Positions 10,195 to 22,460 of a DNA stretch of 64,000 bases are shown here, piece after piece (within the stretch, counting starts at the first letter, position 1; each line of letters begins with the position of its first letter). The notes beneath the pieces are model-generated. The model was not told the DNA's origin. It ran no database searches and saw only the letters and a program-made list of their open reading frames with translations. This DNA comes from Anaeramoeba flamelloides. Taxonomy: Eukaryota > Metamonada > Anaeramoebidae. The stretch is from contig JANTQA010000045.1 in assembly GCA_027625915.1 (NCBI GenBank), forward strand, positions 992,001 to 1,056,000, written 5' to 3'. The translations under genes and the position numbers were made by a program.

Positions 10195-10383
10195 AAAAAT
10201 AAAATTGAAAAAAAAAAGTTAGACAAAACTACAACTTCAATTATAATTTCATCTTGTTAATCGAGTTTATTCAAAACATAATCAACATTTCAGTTCTTAA
10301 AATTCTTGAGGCTATTGTGTTTATTGTTGTTAGTATAACCAACTTTTTTAAAAGTCTCTAGTCTAGAAAAAAAGGTCTATTTT
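10195..10383 (+). repeat. PAL repeat, 5' part (copy 1)
   Basis: This segment is collinear with 41040-41250 and, reversed, with 30080-30270. It is cut by LINE A at AGAAAAAAAGGTCTATTTT (10365-10383), the sequence duplicated at 13641-13659. The rest of the PAL repeat appears to resume near 16925. Confidence 0.5.
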
Positions 10384-13300
10384 TTTTTTTTTTTATTATT
10401 GAAGAAGTGTAAATTACACTCGAGTTGCCCTTATACTTAAATTTCCTTTCAGAAATTTAAGCGTAAAATCATATATTTCACGATTATTAACCAATGAAAA
10501 TAATAATAAACTGTTATGGTTTAAAATTAATTCATAGAGGTTTTTTTCATTTAATTTATTCAGAAATATTAATCTATTATTTTCATAGGAAGGACATACC
10601 CACAAAAAATGATCAATATTTTCTATAACTTCCTTTTGTTTGTATTTTAAACATAAAGGACAAAATTTATTTGAATTTTTATTAATTACATAGTAATATC
10701 TGTTTAAGCAATGGGTAAATGTCCTAAATTTTAGGATTGTTGAACTTGATGGATAGCTTAGATATTTTTGAGTTGTAAATAATGAATTTTGGTTTCTTAA
10801 TATTGTGAAGTATTTTTGCACTTTCCAGCTCTTGGAATTCAATAATTCATTATATGTATATTTGCAAATTTCTTCTTTCAATTCGATTATATCTTTTGAA
10901 TTCCAATTAATTTTATTGTTGGTTCGTTGATTAAATTTTATTAATTTTTCTAAATAAGGGAGAGATAAATTTTTTAATTTTTTTTTAAATTTGAATTTTT
11001 TTTTTATTTACTGAAATTACCATATTTTCAATTTTAAATTCTGTTTTATAAATAAGAATTGGTGTATTTCTGTTTATTTTGCATATTTCAGTAATGGCTG
11101 TATTCATCCAAGAATTTAAATAATTTAAAGTTTTTATTTCATAATTAAAAATTTCTAATCCTTATGTTAATTGACTTAATATAAAAGATTTAAATAATCT
11201 GATTTTCAAATTATTATTGAGGGAATTGTTATTAAATAATTGTTTACAGTTATTAAATGTTTCTTTAACTTTTTTTAAATTATAAACTATATGTGAAATT
11301 TTATCCAAATAGATACCCAAATATTTAATCTTTTTTTAAATCTTTTGAAATAACTGTTTTTTCTTTATTTGGTTTCAATCCAAATTGAATTATAATTTCA
11401 TAAATTGAATTTAATTTTCGATTTAAATGATGTTTATCCCCTTTTATAATTAAAATTAAATCATCTGCAAACATTTGACAATGGTCTGTTAAAGATATTA
11501 TTTTTAATAAAAGAAAATGTGAAATTAGAGCAAATAAAATAGGTGATAATGGGTCTCCTTGAAATATACCTAGCCCTTCTCCTTGATAATATTTTATTAA
11601 AAAATTTTGAATAATTTTATTTAATATAAATTTTTTTTATTGTTTTTCTAATTATTTTAAAACTGATTGAATCAAAACATTTTGCTATATCAATCATTAT
11701 AATATATGTTTTTTCATTTTCATTTTCATTATTTGATTTTATATTATTATAAGTATTTAAGAAATTTAAAACTGCAATTCGAGTATCATATTGCTTTCGA
11801 AATCCAAACTGTGATTTGTGAATAAATTCCCAACAAGGTTCAATTAGTTTATATAACATTTTAAGAAATAATCTTGGTAAACTTTGATTAATTGAAATTG
11901 GTCGATAATTCAAAGCTACCCCCTCATTTCCTTTTTATGTATAAATAAAATTGATCTTTTTTAATATATTCAATATTATTCTTATTAGGATTAAATAGCC
12001 AATTATTAAATATATTATGAATTGCAATTAAATATTTATCATAATTTTTATTTTCAATTTGTTCAAGATTTGAAATGATTTCATCATTACAAATATATTT
12101 TAAATTCTCAATTTTTTGAAATCCTTTAACTGATTTATTTTTTAAATTTTTGATAGTGTTTTTAATATTTTCAATTGGAAAAAAATTATCAATTTTTTTT
12201 TTTTTTTATTGTTGAGCAGAGGTGATTCAACAAAATTACCTCCTATTTGCCTGAAACTCTAAAATTGTATTTAGGGTTTTTTTTATCCTAACTGTAATGT
12301 AAGCAGGATTACAGCTCAAAGGATATCTTTTTCTTTAAAAAATGAAAAGAATAAATTATTTCGGAAAAAAGACAAGAAAAAGAGAAAGAAAAGCAAGAAA
12401 TGAAAGAGAGTCAAAAAATAATAAAAAAAAAGAAAAAACTTTAGTGAAAAGTTTTTTTTTGTGCCCCAAGTGTTGAATGGGCTGGTGGTTGTTTCCTTTT
12501 ATGTCGTTTTTTTTTTGGATCGCCACCATAGGTTGTTTTAATAAAGAGATCTAAATATTTGAACAACTATAGATCAAATGAAAAAGGCTGTTTATTAAAT
12601 TTTGATTTAGAACTTTATAGATGGGTTGAATCTAAAAAAGCTCTGGTTTTTTAAGAATAAGATTTGGTTTTCGAAATTTTCTTTTCAGTTTCTTTTTTTT
12701 TTTTATTTTTTTTTTTTTTTTTGTAAGTTTCCCAAATCTTGTTTTCGCAAAATCCCAGTACAAGATACCGACTCGACAGCAAAAAACCCAGTCAAAGTAA
12801 CGACTCGACAGATAGTACGGAAAGTTCAATTCGGTTCACTTTGGTTGGTTTCAGATCGCATTCGTTGGATTCAGTTCAGTTGCATAAGTCCAGCTCAATT
12901 CGTCGAAGATCTGATCATGAACAAGTTTGGTTGGTTTAGTCATGATCATGTCAACCAATTCTTATAATGATTTTTTATACTTTTTACCTTTCCCAAACAC
13001 CTAAAAAAACAAAAAGAGAAGGAACATAGAGCCCAAGTAACTTAAGAAGGGAAATTTGGAAAAGGTAAAAAGTATAAAAAATAAAAATTATCAATTTTAA
13101 AATTTTTTAAATTTTTAATTTTTAAATTTTTTATATAATTTAAAATATTTTTACTTGGTTCAATTGAATTGTTTTTAATATAACCAAAATATTCATCAAT
13201 CATGTTTTGATTATTTAAAATCATTTTCATTTTTTTAGACCTTATAAAATTAATTTTTTTCCAAAAATTTTTGTTTTCCATATATTCTAAGTTTATTTCA

Positions 13301-13640
13301 TCAATAAATTTATTCCAAGCTTCTTTTTTTGTTTATTTTTTTGATTCGATTAATTAAATTTGGGTTAGACAAAATATTTTTAATTAATGGAGCAATTTTA
13401 TGGTCATTTTTATTTTCTTTATAAATTATATCTGTATATTTAATAAATTTAGTTTTAAATTTTTTTTATAGTATTTGTATTTAAAATGAATTTTTTTTTC
13501 TTTAAAATAATGAGTAAATTCTTTTTGATAACTATTATTTGTTATAATTTTATATTTTTTCTTAATATTCCACTCTGAATTAATATTGATATTATTAATA
13601 ATCATTTTGTGATCTGAAAGATTGTTTTCTATTGATTTTG
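10384..13640 (-). mobile_element. LINE A: non-LTR retrotransposon, 5'-truncated, with nested insert
   Basis: Read on the minus strand it starts in the end of an apurinic-type endonuclease (SIENNLSDHK near 13600). It continues through reverse transcriptase motifs (YRPISINQ, QFGFRKQYDTR, KCFDSIS; 11617-11913) and the FADD region near 11470, and ends with a cysteine/histidine knuckle, CPLC...HFLWVCPSY (10414-10881). The 3' end is CTTCTTCAATAAT plus poly(A). A 19-bp target duplication (10365-10383 and 13641-13659) proves retrotransposition. Several frame breaks and the insert at 12197-13082 show it is dead. Confidence 0.85.
12197..13082 (-). mobile_element. SINE-like poly(A) retroelement (SL family) in LINE A
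   Basis: This 886-bp insert is flanked by the 16-bp duplication AAAAATTATCAATTTT (12181-12196 and 13083-13098). On the minus strand it starts TTTTTATACTTTTTACC and ends TCAACAAT plus poly(A). Related copies lie at 45241 and 62918. No convincing protein is encoded; the frames at 12626-12967 overlap each other without recognisable domains. It lacks a tRNA-like head, so its promoter is unknown. Confidence 0.75.
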
Positions 13641-13661
13641 AGAAAAAAAGGTCTATTTTAA

Positions 13662-14761
13662 GGGAGTAGTCATTTTTGAAAATAAAATGAAATCTTGTCA
13701 AGATCTTGAAAATTTTTTTTTTTGTAATTTGTGTTTCGACTTCTGGAATGGATGAGTTAGTCTCATTTAAACAATTTATTGATTTGATTCTATTTTTTGA
13801 AATTCAAAATTTGCATGTTTCCAATATAAAACGAAAAAAAGTAACCTATTATTTTGTTTAAGAATTAAGTTAATTCTTAAAAATGGGAAAACAAATTTTT
13901 CGTTTTATGTTGGAAAGTATTGATTTCGAAAGCAAATTTTTTATTTGGTTTCTTTTTCTTTGATTAATATTTCAATTCAAATCTCAGTCAATAAAACTAA
14001 ATGAAGTATATGTCATTCAATAAATGAATATTCGGTAGAAGCTTAACTACATTTTATCAATTAAATTGAGATCTATTAAGCAAAAAAATTTTTTTCTTTA
14101 ATGTTTTGAAAAAGTTGTTTTCTGGTTTTCAAAAAATGAAAAAAATAGCAAAAAAATTTTTTAACAAATTGTTTGGTCTTATTCACAAGAATCCTTATAA
14201 CAATTCAAATCATTTTTGGCAGAAAAAAAATGATTTTGAATTTTAAGGATAAAATTAACTAATTCCCAAATATCTTCAAGAAATTTTTTTTTTGAAAAAT
14301 CGAATTTTGTCTTAATACAAAAACAAAATTTCAGAGTAAAATTTTTACATGACTTTAAAAATTTGATTATTATAACTACTATTCTTAAACAATACAATTA
14401 TTTTTTAATCCGTTAAATATATCAATTTTTTTGGTTAACCAAAAGTTTTATCTCAAAACATAAAAAAAATCTTTATATTAATATTACTGGTAACAAAGAA
14501 ATGTTATAGTCTAATAATGATTAAAATTGCAATAAACGGGGTAAAAACTAGATAAATTATGAGAAAAAAAAAGAATTTAATAGTTTTCTTTTTCAGAAAA
14601 AATGGAAAAAAAAAATTGATCTCACTAAACTAATTTTCTTTTATGGGTTTCTTAGTCGATCAGAATTTTTTGACACTTGGGATCTACAAAATTTATAAGT
14701 AGAGAATACCACCAATAACATATTTTAAAATTTTTCCTTGTTGTGGTAGAAGACTAGTCCC
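13662..14761 (-). mobile_element. TTAA-target element P2
   Basis: This 1,100-bp element has ends GGGAGTAGTC and GACTAGTCCC and TTAA at 13658-13661 and 14762-14765. It is collinear with P1 in inverted orientation. The two copies therefore form a widely spaced inverted repeat across LINE A. Confidence 0.75.
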
Positions 14762-14765
14762 TTAA

Positions 14766-14992
14766 AGCACTACTGTCAGTATACAAGGAAAAAGTCCGGA
14801 TTTTTACATTTTTTTTTATTTTCACTTTTTTGGAAAGTTCTTTTCCAATTTTTTTCCAAAAAAATTTGGAAAAAAATCAAAAATAAATAAAGAAAAAAAT
14901 TTCATTGAAAGATCTCAATGACAAAACAAAAGTTACTTGGAATGGAATAATAAACCCTTGAAATTCCAAGTAAATTAGATCTTGAGCCAGAC
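14766..14992. other. Intron sequence between P2 and LINE B
   Basis: Low-complexity AT-rich sequence with a short TTGGAAA/TTTCCAA palindromic cluster near 14830-14870. No gene or known repeat is recognised. Confidence 0.4.
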
Positions 14993-15010
14993 AATAAAAA
15001 ATAGTATTTT

Positions 15011-16487
15011 AAAATGCTATATAAACTTATTGAGCCTTGTTGGGAATATATTCATAAAGCTCAGTTTGGCTTTCGAAAAAAATTTGATACTCGTGTTGCG
15101 GTATTAAACTTTTTAAATATTTACAATCAGATAAAAACAAATAATGAAAATAAAAATGATAAAACTCATATTATAATGATTGATATAGCAAAATGCTTTG
15201 ACTCAATCAGTTTTAAAATAATTAGGAAAACAATAAAAAAGTTTATTTTAAATAAAATTATTCAAAAATTTTTAGTAAAATATTATCAAGGTGAAGGACT
15301 CGGTATATTCCAAGGGGATCCCTTATCACCGATTATATTTGCTCTTATTTCACATTTTCTATTATGAAAAAATAATACCATTAACAAATCATTGTCAAAT
15401 GTTTGCAGATGATTTAATTTTAATCATAAAAGGGAATATGAATCAAATAAATGAAAAATTAAATGCTATATATCAAGTAATTGTTCAATTTGGATTAAAA
15501 CCTAATGAAGACAAAACAGAAATTACTCAAGATTTATCAAAAATTAAATATTTGGGAATTTATTTGGAAAAAATTTCACATTTAGTCTATAACCTAAAAA
15601 AGGCAAAAGAAACTTATAATAGTTCTAAACAATTATTCAATAATAATTTATTAACAAATAATTTAAAAATAAGATTATTTAAATCTTTTATATTAAGTCA
15701 ATTAACATATGGATTAGAAATATATAATTATAAAATAGCAACCCTAAACTATTTAAACTCTTGGATTAATACATGTATTACTGAAATCTGCAAAATAAAC
15801 AGAAACACACCAATTCTTATTTATAAAACAGAATTTAAATTCGAAAATTTGGTAATATCAATCAATAAAAAAGAAATTCAAATTCAAAAATAAATTAAAA
15901 AGAATTATCTCTACCCTATCTGGAAAAATTAATAAAATTTAATCATAGAATAAACAATAAAATTAACTGGAAGTCGGAGAGTTTAAACCTTCTTAAAAAG
16001 GAAATTTATAATTATAATTATAATGAGTTGTTGAATTCTACCAGTTGGAAGGTACAAAAATATTTCGCAATAATTAAAAACCAAAAAAATTTATTTATTA
16101 ATCAAAGATATTTAAGTTATCCATCAAGTTCAACAATTCTAAAATTCAGAACATTTACCAACTGCTTAAATAGATATTATTATGTAATAAATAAAAATTC
16201 AAATAAATTTTGTCCTTTATGTTTTAAAATATGAACATAAGGAAATAATAGAAAATATTGATCACTTTTTATGGGTATGTCCTTCCTATGAAAAAGATAG
16301 ATTAATTTTTTCTGAAAAAAGTTAAAAAAATTAAATTTTAATGAAATAATTTTAAATTATGATAGCTTAAAATTATTTTCGTTAATTAATAATCGTGAAA
16401 TCTATGATTTTACGCTTAAATTTCTGAAAGGGAATTTAAGTAAAAGGGCACTTAGAGTGTAATCTACACTTCCTCCTCAATAAAAAA
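15011..16487 (+). mobile_element. LINE B: 5'-truncated LINE-1 family copy
   Basis: It starts within the reverse transcriptase (YKLIEPCWEYIHKAQFGF). It shows KCFDSISF, the GIFQGDPLSPIIFAL block and MFADDLILI, the thumb region NEDKTEI, and the C-terminal knuckle CPLC. The coding region is split over 15014-15367, 15291-15893 and 16028-16234 by frameshifts. The 3' tail ends TCCTCAATAAAAAAAA. The target duplication AATAAAAAATAGTATTTT is at 14993-15010 and 16488-16505. Confidence 0.88.
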
Positions 16488-16505
16488 AATAAAAAATAGT
16501 ATTTT

Positions 16506-16924
16506 TCCACACTTGTGTTCTTTGATTTTTTTCGATTTATTTTTGCTACGTAATTGTTTTTGAATTTTGTTTTATTATTACAAGGCCTATAGTTGCTTAA
16601 CACATTCGTGTCATTCAATTCAGTTGCAAAAAAAATTTTTTCTTTAATTTTTCATTTATGAATTAAAATTTATTTCTTTCTTTTCTTTTCTTTTCTTTTT
16701 GAAAAAATTACAACTTGCGTTTTGTTGCGTTTGAAAAATTCTTCCATTCGTAAATCTTGCAATGATGAATTGTTTCCCATTAATAACACCCCTCTTTAAG
16801 CCTCCGAACATTTGAACCATTTGCTTCGTAACATAGATTACTGTTTTTTCATATTTTAAAAATGACTTTTAATAAAAAATGAATTTTCAAAATCCTGATT
16901 TTTCTTTTTATACTCAAAATACCC
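16506..16924. other. Intron sequence after LINE B
   Basis: AT-rich sequence with a TTTTC repeat near 16675-16700. No gene is evident. The short minus-strand frame at 16436-16618 has no recognisable domain. Confidence 0.4.
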
Positions 16925-17523
16925 CTTTAAGGGTAAAAAATTTTAAATGGATGTGACAATGAATTTTCTTTAAACTCAACTTTAGGATATTTTTTTGAAG
17001 AGATAATAACTAATAGTTTTGAAAACACTCTTATCATCTAAAAAAACTCAAACACAGAAAAAAAAATAACTGATGATAAATATTGAGAGTCCTAGGTTTT
17101 TTTTACTTTTTGAAATAAACCGAAAATTTATTTTAATTTTCTGTTTATTTTGAAAAATTAAAAAAAACCTAACGGAAAATCAAAGAAAAAATATTTTTTC
17201 CAATTCAAAATACCAAATAATTCCTTAATAGTCAAAATAATTGATTCCCTATTTGAAAGATATTTATCATATTTAAAATACTATTAAAATATAATAAAAT
17301 GACCTATTAGCTGTAGAAGCAAAAAATTTTTCAAATTTTCTACTATTAAATTGAAAAAAAAAATATTACTGGAAAATTGGATTTTCAACTTAAATTGTAA
17401 AATATAATTGAAAAATATTTTTTGATCAAAGATCCTTTATTAACCAATAGTGTTTATTCTAATTGAAGTTATTAAAAAGGGTAAAATTAGCAAAAATTGA
17501 ATTTTTTTTGGAAAAAATTTTTC
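16925..17523 (+). repeat. PAL repeat, main part (copy 1), one palindromic module
   Basis: This segment is collinear with 41255-42470 and, reversed, with 28383-30075. It carries a single palindromic module at about 17094-17172, built on GAAATAAACCGAAAATTT and its complement, where the other two copies carry long module arrays. The copy is about 600 bp because of this. Confidence 0.65.
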
Positions 17524-18030
17524 AGGATCGTGTTGTGAACCTGAAAAAAAGTTTAGTCCATGTTTAAAAATAAAAAGGGTGTTTATTTTTTATAGAAAAC
17601 CTCTACATCAACCGATAAAGAAATCAACAACAAACCTTAATTAAATATGATACTGGTTTCTTAAAGTTCTACTATTTAAAAAGAAATTCTAAAAATGAAG
17701 TTTCATATTTCAAAAAGTTTTCTTCAAAAAATAAAGATAATTTTTTATCAAGAATTGAATATACAAAAAACTTTAATTTAAATTATTATTACAAAAAAAT
17801 TTGTACAAATTTCATTATTAATTTATATTTTACTGAAAACGTCAAGGAGTTTTATCAAAATTGATTTGAACTTAGGTATACTAATTAGTAGTGAATTATA
17901 TTTTAAATTTAACAAGAAGAAAAAAAAAATCATGGATTAAATTTTGAAATACAGATTATAGTTGTTGGTAACGCATTATTTTGATCACTATAGGAAATTT
18001 AAAAATTGAAATCATTTTATCATGATCACT
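17524..18030. other. Intron sequence shared with copy 3 and a reversed relic
   Basis: 17540-17760 matches 53590-53800 in the copy 3 intron. 17560-18000 matches 34660-35160 in reverse orientation. It appears to be ancestral intron sequence rather than a mobile element. No coding potential is seen. Confidence 0.5.
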
Positions 18031-18032
18031 AG

Positions 18033-18402
18033 TGTAAATATGGAGTGTTGTAAACAAATAGGGTTTTTACAATTTTAAAGATAAATAAAGAGTTCCATGC
18101 CTTTATAAAAAATTTGGTAATAGTAAATATAATATCTGATTATCTTAATAGACTAATAATAATTTTAATCAAAAAATCGTTTGGTGTATACCAATCTTCC
18201 AATTTAAAATAAAAGAAAACATTTTTCAAGCAATGTATTGGTATTTTCCAAACGATTTTAAACTGAAAATACCTTTGAGCTCAAAAATCAAAACAGGAGT
18301 TTTATTTATTATTCCCAAAATTTTGGATAAATGTATGGAACTTTTTATTACTTTAAAATTATAAAAACTCTATTTTTTTAAAACACTCCATATTTACAGT
18401 TG
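18033..18402. mobile_element. MITE-B copy 3
   Basis: This is the least interrupted copy, about 370 bp. The left arm TGTAAATATGGAGTGTTGTA is complemented by the right arm ending near 18402, with a CAAACGATTTT-containing inner stem. Confidence 0.7.
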
Positions 18403-18409
18403 TATTTTG

Positions 18410-20135
18410 CCATTTTGTTTTTTTTTTGATTTTTTTTTTCTGATCAATAATTCTTTTGTAAATGTTGTTTTTATTGCAAGATCTCTAGTCATTAAGTAAA
18501 AACATGCTATTATATTGTTACTGAAAGGGATTAAATGATTGTATAAAAATGATATTTATTTCTATTTGGATTTTATTTGGATCTTTGATTGAAGAACAAA
18601 ATGAAAATTGTTGTTTTTCTCCATAGGCTAGCTAAGAGTTTGAGTTTTTTTATTTACAAGAAAATATATTGATTGATTAAATTAGATTCAATTAATACGG
18701 ATATCAATTATTCTTTGATGTGTATTATTCTACTTACATTCTTCTTTGTTCTTTAAATGGTCAATTATAAAAAATAATTGATATTTGAAAAAATTTGGTT
18801 TAACTTTTAAAGTAACAAGGCTCAATTTAAATTAATTTCTGTTTAAATTATTTCTTAATCATTAAATGTTTTTAAACAATAATAAGGGATTAAATATAAA
18901 TACAAAGTATAAAATATATTGAAAGAAGATCAAAAAAATTGATTTTGTAAAAAAAATTATCCAAAAACTCATTTTTTTTTAAAAATTAATAATACAAAAC
19001 CCAAAAAAACAATAATTTTTTAAAAAATAATATTTTTGCCTAAAATCTCCAAATGTAAATATAAAATAAAACCAAAATTGACTTAAATTTTAATCAAGTT
19101 CAAAATAAACGATTTAAAATGATATTGATATGCTAATATATTTTTTTGATATATGCTTCTTTACTATTTTTTCCCCATATTTAATTTGGGTTATATTTTG
19201 ACTAATATATGGTAAGATTTTTCAAAAAAACAAACAATAAGTTTTGAATATGTACAACGAGTAGAAACTTCTCATTGATTATTGATAAAAAAAAAAATTA
19301 CTAGTGTAAAAATGGGAAATAATTATGTAAAAAATTTTAAATTCAACACCAGCAATGAGAAAAATTATAACTGAAAGCTTTTCGAATTTTTGCAATTATT
19401 CATCCAATATTTTTATCAAATCATTAATTTCTAATTAATCTTTTTTTTTTTTTAATTACTAACATTTTGGAAAATGTATTTAAAAACTGGAAGAAAAGAA
19501 CAAATTAATTAGTAAATGTATACAAGATAGAGTTTTAAAATAGAGATAACAACAAAAAGCAGATGTATTAACTTTACCAAAAGATACAATTTAAAAGAAG
19601 GAAAACGAAAACGAAAAGAAAATGAAGGAAAAAGTAATTAAAATGGAAAAGTGTTTTTTAGATTGGGCATAATAGCGAAACTTAAAGATAAAATTGAATG
19701 AAAAAAAAAAATCCTTCCAGAAAAAAAAAAAACCCTTTTAGAAAAAAAAAAACAAATTCTCTTATTTGTTTTACTTTGTTGTTTGTTATTGAATTTTTTT
19801 TTTGTTTTGTTATTTAAAGTTAGTGGTAAATCAACTAAATATTGTAAATTATATATTCTCAATTGAAATTGTAATATTTATCATAATTAAAGCACCTACA
19901 AACAGTAATCTTAGTTATTTTGATAAGAATATATAATGTATTATTATAATCATAATGTCTAGAGAGAGTACACTCTCGACATAGATTACAATAACCTGAT
20001 GTATTCCTATTAAAATAACTAAGATTACAAATCAACTCATATAAAATTATTTGTGATACTCACTACCTCTCAGAAATATAAGAACTGTTATTTCAAAGAT
20101 AATTAGGTTATTTGGGATTATAAGGGATATATACA
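18410..20135 (+). repeat. Intron block duplicated at 30270-32010
   Basis: About 1.7 kb is nearly identical, base by base, to the copy 2 intron at 30270-32010. The block is non-coding. It includes a nested hairpin at 19906-20029. Short minus-strand frames such as 19638-19862 look like chance frames. Confidence 0.7.
19906..20029. repeat. Nested hairpin in intron block
   Basis: The outer arms GTAATCTTAGTTATTTT and AAAATAACTAAGATTAC enclose an inner stem around GAGAGAGTACACTCTC. The equivalent at 31785-31910 keeps most of the outer arms but differs in the inner stem. Confidence 0.6.
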
Positions 20136-20145
20136 TATACATATA

Positions 20146-22460
20146 AGGTATTTCCAAAAAAGTGTGGCATTTTTTTTTAGATTTCATAAAAAAATCATCT
20201 TTTTAACCAACCAATTCAATATTTATTAAATTATAATTATTTTATTAAAACAGTTCAAAATATTTTTTTAAATTGGATAACAGACGAAACTGAAAAAAGT
20301 ATAAATTTTATTAAAAAAAGAAATTTATTATTTATTCATAAATCGGGGGATGAAGGCGAACCATTAAATTATCGACCTATCTCTATAAATCAAGCTCTTC
20401 CAAGATTTTTTTTAAAATTAATATACATTGGAATTCAAGACTCATGGGACTTGATTTCAAAAAAAACAATTTGGATTTAAAAAATATTTTGGAACAAGAA
20501 TTGCTGTTTTAAATTTATTAAGAAAATTTAAAAAAAATAAAAAATAAAAATAAAAATACAGAATACTTTGTAGTTACTATAGACATACAAAAATGTTTTG
20601 ACTCTATACAACACTCGTTAATATATCAATCTATTAAAAAATTTATCAAAAAATGAAACAATTAAAAATTGGCTCTTGAGATATTACAAAAAAAGAAGGA
20701 ATTGGAGTTTATCAAGGAGATCCCTTATCACCAATTCTCTTCGCATTTATATCTCATTTCCTACTAGAAAAGTTAAAAACTTTAGCTGTTCATGTTCAAA
20801 TGTATGCAGATGATCTTATTCTTATTATGAAAGGGCCATTAATCTCTCTAAAAATTAATTTAGAAAGTATTTTTGAAATAATAAAAAGATTCGGGATGAA
20901 CCCACATAATAAAAAAACCAAATATCAAAAAGAATTAAAAGATATTTTTTATCTTGGGATTTGGTTAGAAAAAAACACGCATCTTGAATATAATTTCAAA
21001 AAAAGTGGAAAAGTCCTTGGAAACACTTAATCGATTGTTTCAACAAAATAAACTCAACAATGGAGTCAAAATAACTTCTTTCAAAGCTCTCATTTTAAGT
21101 CAACTTTATTATGGTCTTGAAATATTTGACTTGAAACAAAATGATTTTGAAAGAATTGATAGATTTATCAATAAAACAGTCACAAATTTCTTACAAATTA
21201 ATATCCATTCACCTCGATTAATTTATAAAACTGAAGCAAAAATTGATCTCGCTAGATTAAAAATATACCGAAGAAAATATAAATTGATAGAAAAATTAGA
21301 TTTCTTAAATTTAAAAAAAATTAAAAAACAATACTAAATTTTCGAAAATTGGAAAATGAAAATATTAATTGGCACACTAAGGGATTAAAATTATTAGATT
21401 TAGAATTAAAAGTTTTTCGATTAACCGAATTGGAAAATTCACCTAGTTGGAAAGTTCAACAATATCTAAAAATTATAAAACAACAAAATTGCAATTTCAA
21501 ACAACAAAAATATTTAAACTGGAAAGCTTCAAAAACAATTCTAAAATTTCGAAATTTTACTAATTGTTTAAATAGGTACTCTTATGTAACAAGTAAAAAA
21601 TAAAAATAAAAATTGTGATTTATGTAAAGAAAAGTTAAATATTGATATCATTGAAGATTTCGATCATTTTTTTATGGGACTGTCCGGCCTATAAAATAAA
21701 TCGAAAAATCTGGATATCTGAATTTTTTGAAAAAAATAAAAAAATTAATAATATCAGAGATATTATTAATAAAAAGAATTCATCATATATATTATCATTA
21801 GTAAGTGATAATAAAATTTGTGATTCTTTAACAAAATTTCCAAAAAAAAGTTTAGAAATTAGGGCATACAGGAGAAAAGCAATTTTCTCTCTTCAAAAAT
21901 AAAAAAAAAAAAAAAAAAAAAATCATCTTTTTTAATTGATGTATTCGTTAATTGACAATACCAAATTATGTTAAATATTAATACCGATTGAATCAATAAC
22001 AAAGGTATTTATTTCAAAATATATTAGATTGCAATATTTCCTAAAAATGAAAAAAAAAATCGCACTTTTTTTTGGTGAAAACAATCTACAACTAATTTCA
22101 TTAAAAAACTGGAAATATGGAAAGTGGCACAAATGATTTTTTAAACAATCAAATGTATTTATATATTTTCAATTATATTTGAAAATTTTTTGAGATTATA
22201 AAATTTAGGAAAACGATTTTTTCGATTAAAAAGAAGATAAACAATCAACCAATTTTCATACCTAAAAAAAGCAGATAAAATCGAGATCAGAAAATTTAAT
22301 ATCTTTTATTTCTGTAATACAATACTAACAAACAAATTGAATTATTATCAAGAATTAATAAATGACAGTTTATGATTTTGGATATTTAAATACTTTTTTG
22401 AAGATTGAGTTTAATAAATATATTTTAAAATGAATTTGTCCCACTTTCTTGGAAATAACT
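20146..22460. mobile_element. MITE-E with nested LINE G
   Basis: Terminal inverted repeats, AGGTATTTCCAAAAAAGTG on the left and the complement of AGTTATTTCCAAGAAAGTG on the right, are bounded by TA. About 600 bp remains when the nested LINE is removed. The corresponding position in the copy 2 intron (near 32000) lacks it. The TA target suggests a Tc1/mariner-type non-autonomous element. Confidence 0.6.
20206..21920 (+). mobile_element. LINE G: 5'-truncated LINE-2 family copy
   Basis: The reverse transcriptase starts near LNYRPISINQ (20360) and continues through CFDSIQ, VYQGDPLSPILFAFISHFL and MYADDLILIMKG (20800-21030). A thumb and connection region (20984-21337) and C-terminal knuckle region follow (21349-21902), spread over frameshifts. 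Poly(A) follows directly after the last frame, so there is no 3' untranslated array here. The duplication AAATCATCTTTTT lies at about 20192-20204 and 21919-21932. Confidence 0.85.

Noticed and set aside
12626-12967. Three overlapping frames of 65-113 codons in the SL retroelement
   Set aside because: They overlap on both strands and show no domains, and the equivalent region in the other SL copies does not keep the same frames. They reflect the GC-richer composition.
8620-14761. A single 6.1-kb element with 1.1-kb inverted repeats
   Set aside because: Each 1.1-kb arm has its own TTAA duplication and its own two ends, and P1 has an independent empty site in MITE-B. They are two separate insertions in opposite orientation.
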